From the NCBI RefSeq assembly GCF_014803895.1, contig NZ_JAAVAU010000010.1, positions 1 to 15,255 on the forward strand: DNA of 15,255 nt, read 5' to 3'. The notes under the pieces were generated by a model that saw nothing but the letters and a program-made list of their open reading frames with translations, made no database searches and was not told the DNA's origin. Source of the stretch: Lactobacillus sp. (GTDB lineage: Bacteria > Bacillota > Bacilli > Lactobacillales > Lactobacillaceae). Made by a program: the position numbers and the translations under genes. Shown here piece after piece: positions 14,482 through 15,255 of this stretch (position 1 is the stretch's first letter; each line of letters begins with the position of its first letter).

Positions 14482-15255
14482 ATGAAAAAGAAGTATTTAG
14501 GATTAGTAGCGATGGCTTTACTAGGTATTGCTACTGCTACTAGTGGAACTATGAATTTTACAAAAGGAAACGTAGTAGAAGCTGCAACAAAAAGTAAGTT
14601 AGTTAAATATAAGACCTCACATATACAGTACCTATGGGGTCCATACCATAAAAAAACTATTAATTTGAATAGAATAGGTACTTTTACTTCACCTGCAACT
14701 TTCCTTAAGCCTGATGATTATTATGATGATACTCCTGATATACGGATTGCGCAAATTGATGGATATACTAAAACTAATGGTAAAAAATATTATTATGAAA
14801 AAGATGATACGGGAAAAATTTTCTATTATAATCCTCTTTCATTAAAGAAACCTACTCTTTATCGTGCAAAGTCTGATATAAAATTATACTGGGTAGTATC
14901 TACTGATAATAAAGCAGATAATGGATCCAATCGTGTCATATTACCTGGAGCGGCAATGACTTTAAAGAAAGGAAGCGTAGTTGGATTTTTCGATTATCTA
15001 AAACCATATACAATAAATAAATGTGATAATTTCAATAAAATAGTTAAACTTAAAGGGAAAACAACATTAAATGTACAAGGTAAAAAAGTGACGATGTATG
15101 GTGGAAAATACATTGAAATTTTATTAGAAAATGGACATTATATGTTTATCAGAGCAAGTGATAAATCTAAATTTGTAAAAGGTGGTACTGGGAAAGGTTT
15201 CTTAAACTTTAACAAAATAGAATCAACTGAAAAGAAGTCGATTACTAAATATAAT
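14482..15255 (+). CDS. Secreted protein of unknown function (3' end outside window)
   Basis: The frame is open for 258 codons to the window edge. GGAGAG (14471-14476) lies 5 nt before the ATG. Residues 1-35 form a signal peptide (MKKKYLGLVAMALLGIATAT, then a likely VEA|AT cleavage). The mature part is rich in Lys, Tyr, Asn and Thr, with several short beta-type stretches such as NGKKYYYEKDDTGKIFYYN and LKGKTTLNVQGKKVTMYGGKYIEI. No catalytic motif or anchor is visible so far. Short GKKYYY segments recall SLAP or related wall-binding modules, but I do not claim that family. It shares its promoter block and signal-peptide start with the stump at 9888, so it belongs to a small duplicated family. 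Confidence 0.8.
   Translation, partial: MKKKYLGLVAMALLGIATATSGTMNFTKGNVVEAATKSKLVKYKTSHIQYLWGPYHKKTINLNRIGTFTSPATFLKPDDYYDDTPDIRIAQIDGYTKTNGKKYYYEKDDTGKIFYYNPLSLKKPTLYRAKSDIKLYWVVSTDNKADNGSNRVILPGAAMTLKKGSVVGFFDYLKPYTINKCDNFNKIVKLKGKTTLNVQGKKVTMYGGKYIEILLENGHYMFIRASDKSKFVKGGTGKGFLNFNKIESTEKKSITKYN

Overview
The window is low-GC Firmicutes DNA, most likely from a Lactobacillus of the S-layer-forming acidophilus/delbrueckii group. Supporting signs are the recU-pbp1A / ypsA-gpsB gene order, strong AGGAG-type ribosome sites, a YSIRK-type signal peptide, MucBP-like domains, an LPxTG-like C-terminus and a C-terminal SLAP (S-layer type) anchor. No transposase, tRNA, rRNA or CRISPR array was found.

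Positions 1-4330 hold a conserved housekeeping block. On the minus strand recU (Holliday-junction resolvase) is followed 5 nt later by a class A penicillin-binding protein gene, which ends at a hairpin terminator. Diverging from recU on the plus strand are ypsA (DUF1273) and gpsB, a DivIVA-like division regulator. gpsB ends in a strong terminator. In related Firmicutes the RNase P RNA gene rnpB usually follows gpsB; it is not here, so everything after 4330 looks like accessory DNA placed at a synteny break.

Positions 4331-5851 carry two adjacent HTH regulator genes of Rgg/MutR (RNPP-like) type, 21 nt apart and with near-identical ribosome sites. The first is short (184 aa); the second is near the usual family length (259 aa).

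Positions 5852-15255 form a run of exported-protein genes. (1) A 1255-aa coiled-coil protein has an internal SEC10/PgrA (CAP-like) domain and a SLAP cell-wall anchor. (2) A very large LRR (DUF285)/MucBP protein has a YSIRK signal peptide and 21 exact-length 17-residue repeats containing LPEYTG. It is split by a +1 frameshift that a 4-bp GATA duplication fully explains, and its sorting motif reads LPQIG instead of LPxTG. (3) A secreted protein of unknown function runs off the window end. Between them lie gene remnants, including the start of a decayed paralogue of gene 3.

The main discovery is a gap-free 54-bp block present three times (5874, 9811, 14392), each time just upstream of an exported-protein gene or its remnant. 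It contains TTGGCA, a 17-bp spacer and an extended -10 (TGtTATTTG or TGtTATTTT), plus two TTATTT-AA repeats exactly 32 bp apart. The simplest reading is a shared promoter/operator that makes these surface genes a co-regulated set, possibly under the adjacent Rgg-like pair. The block is seen directly; the regulatory link is inference.
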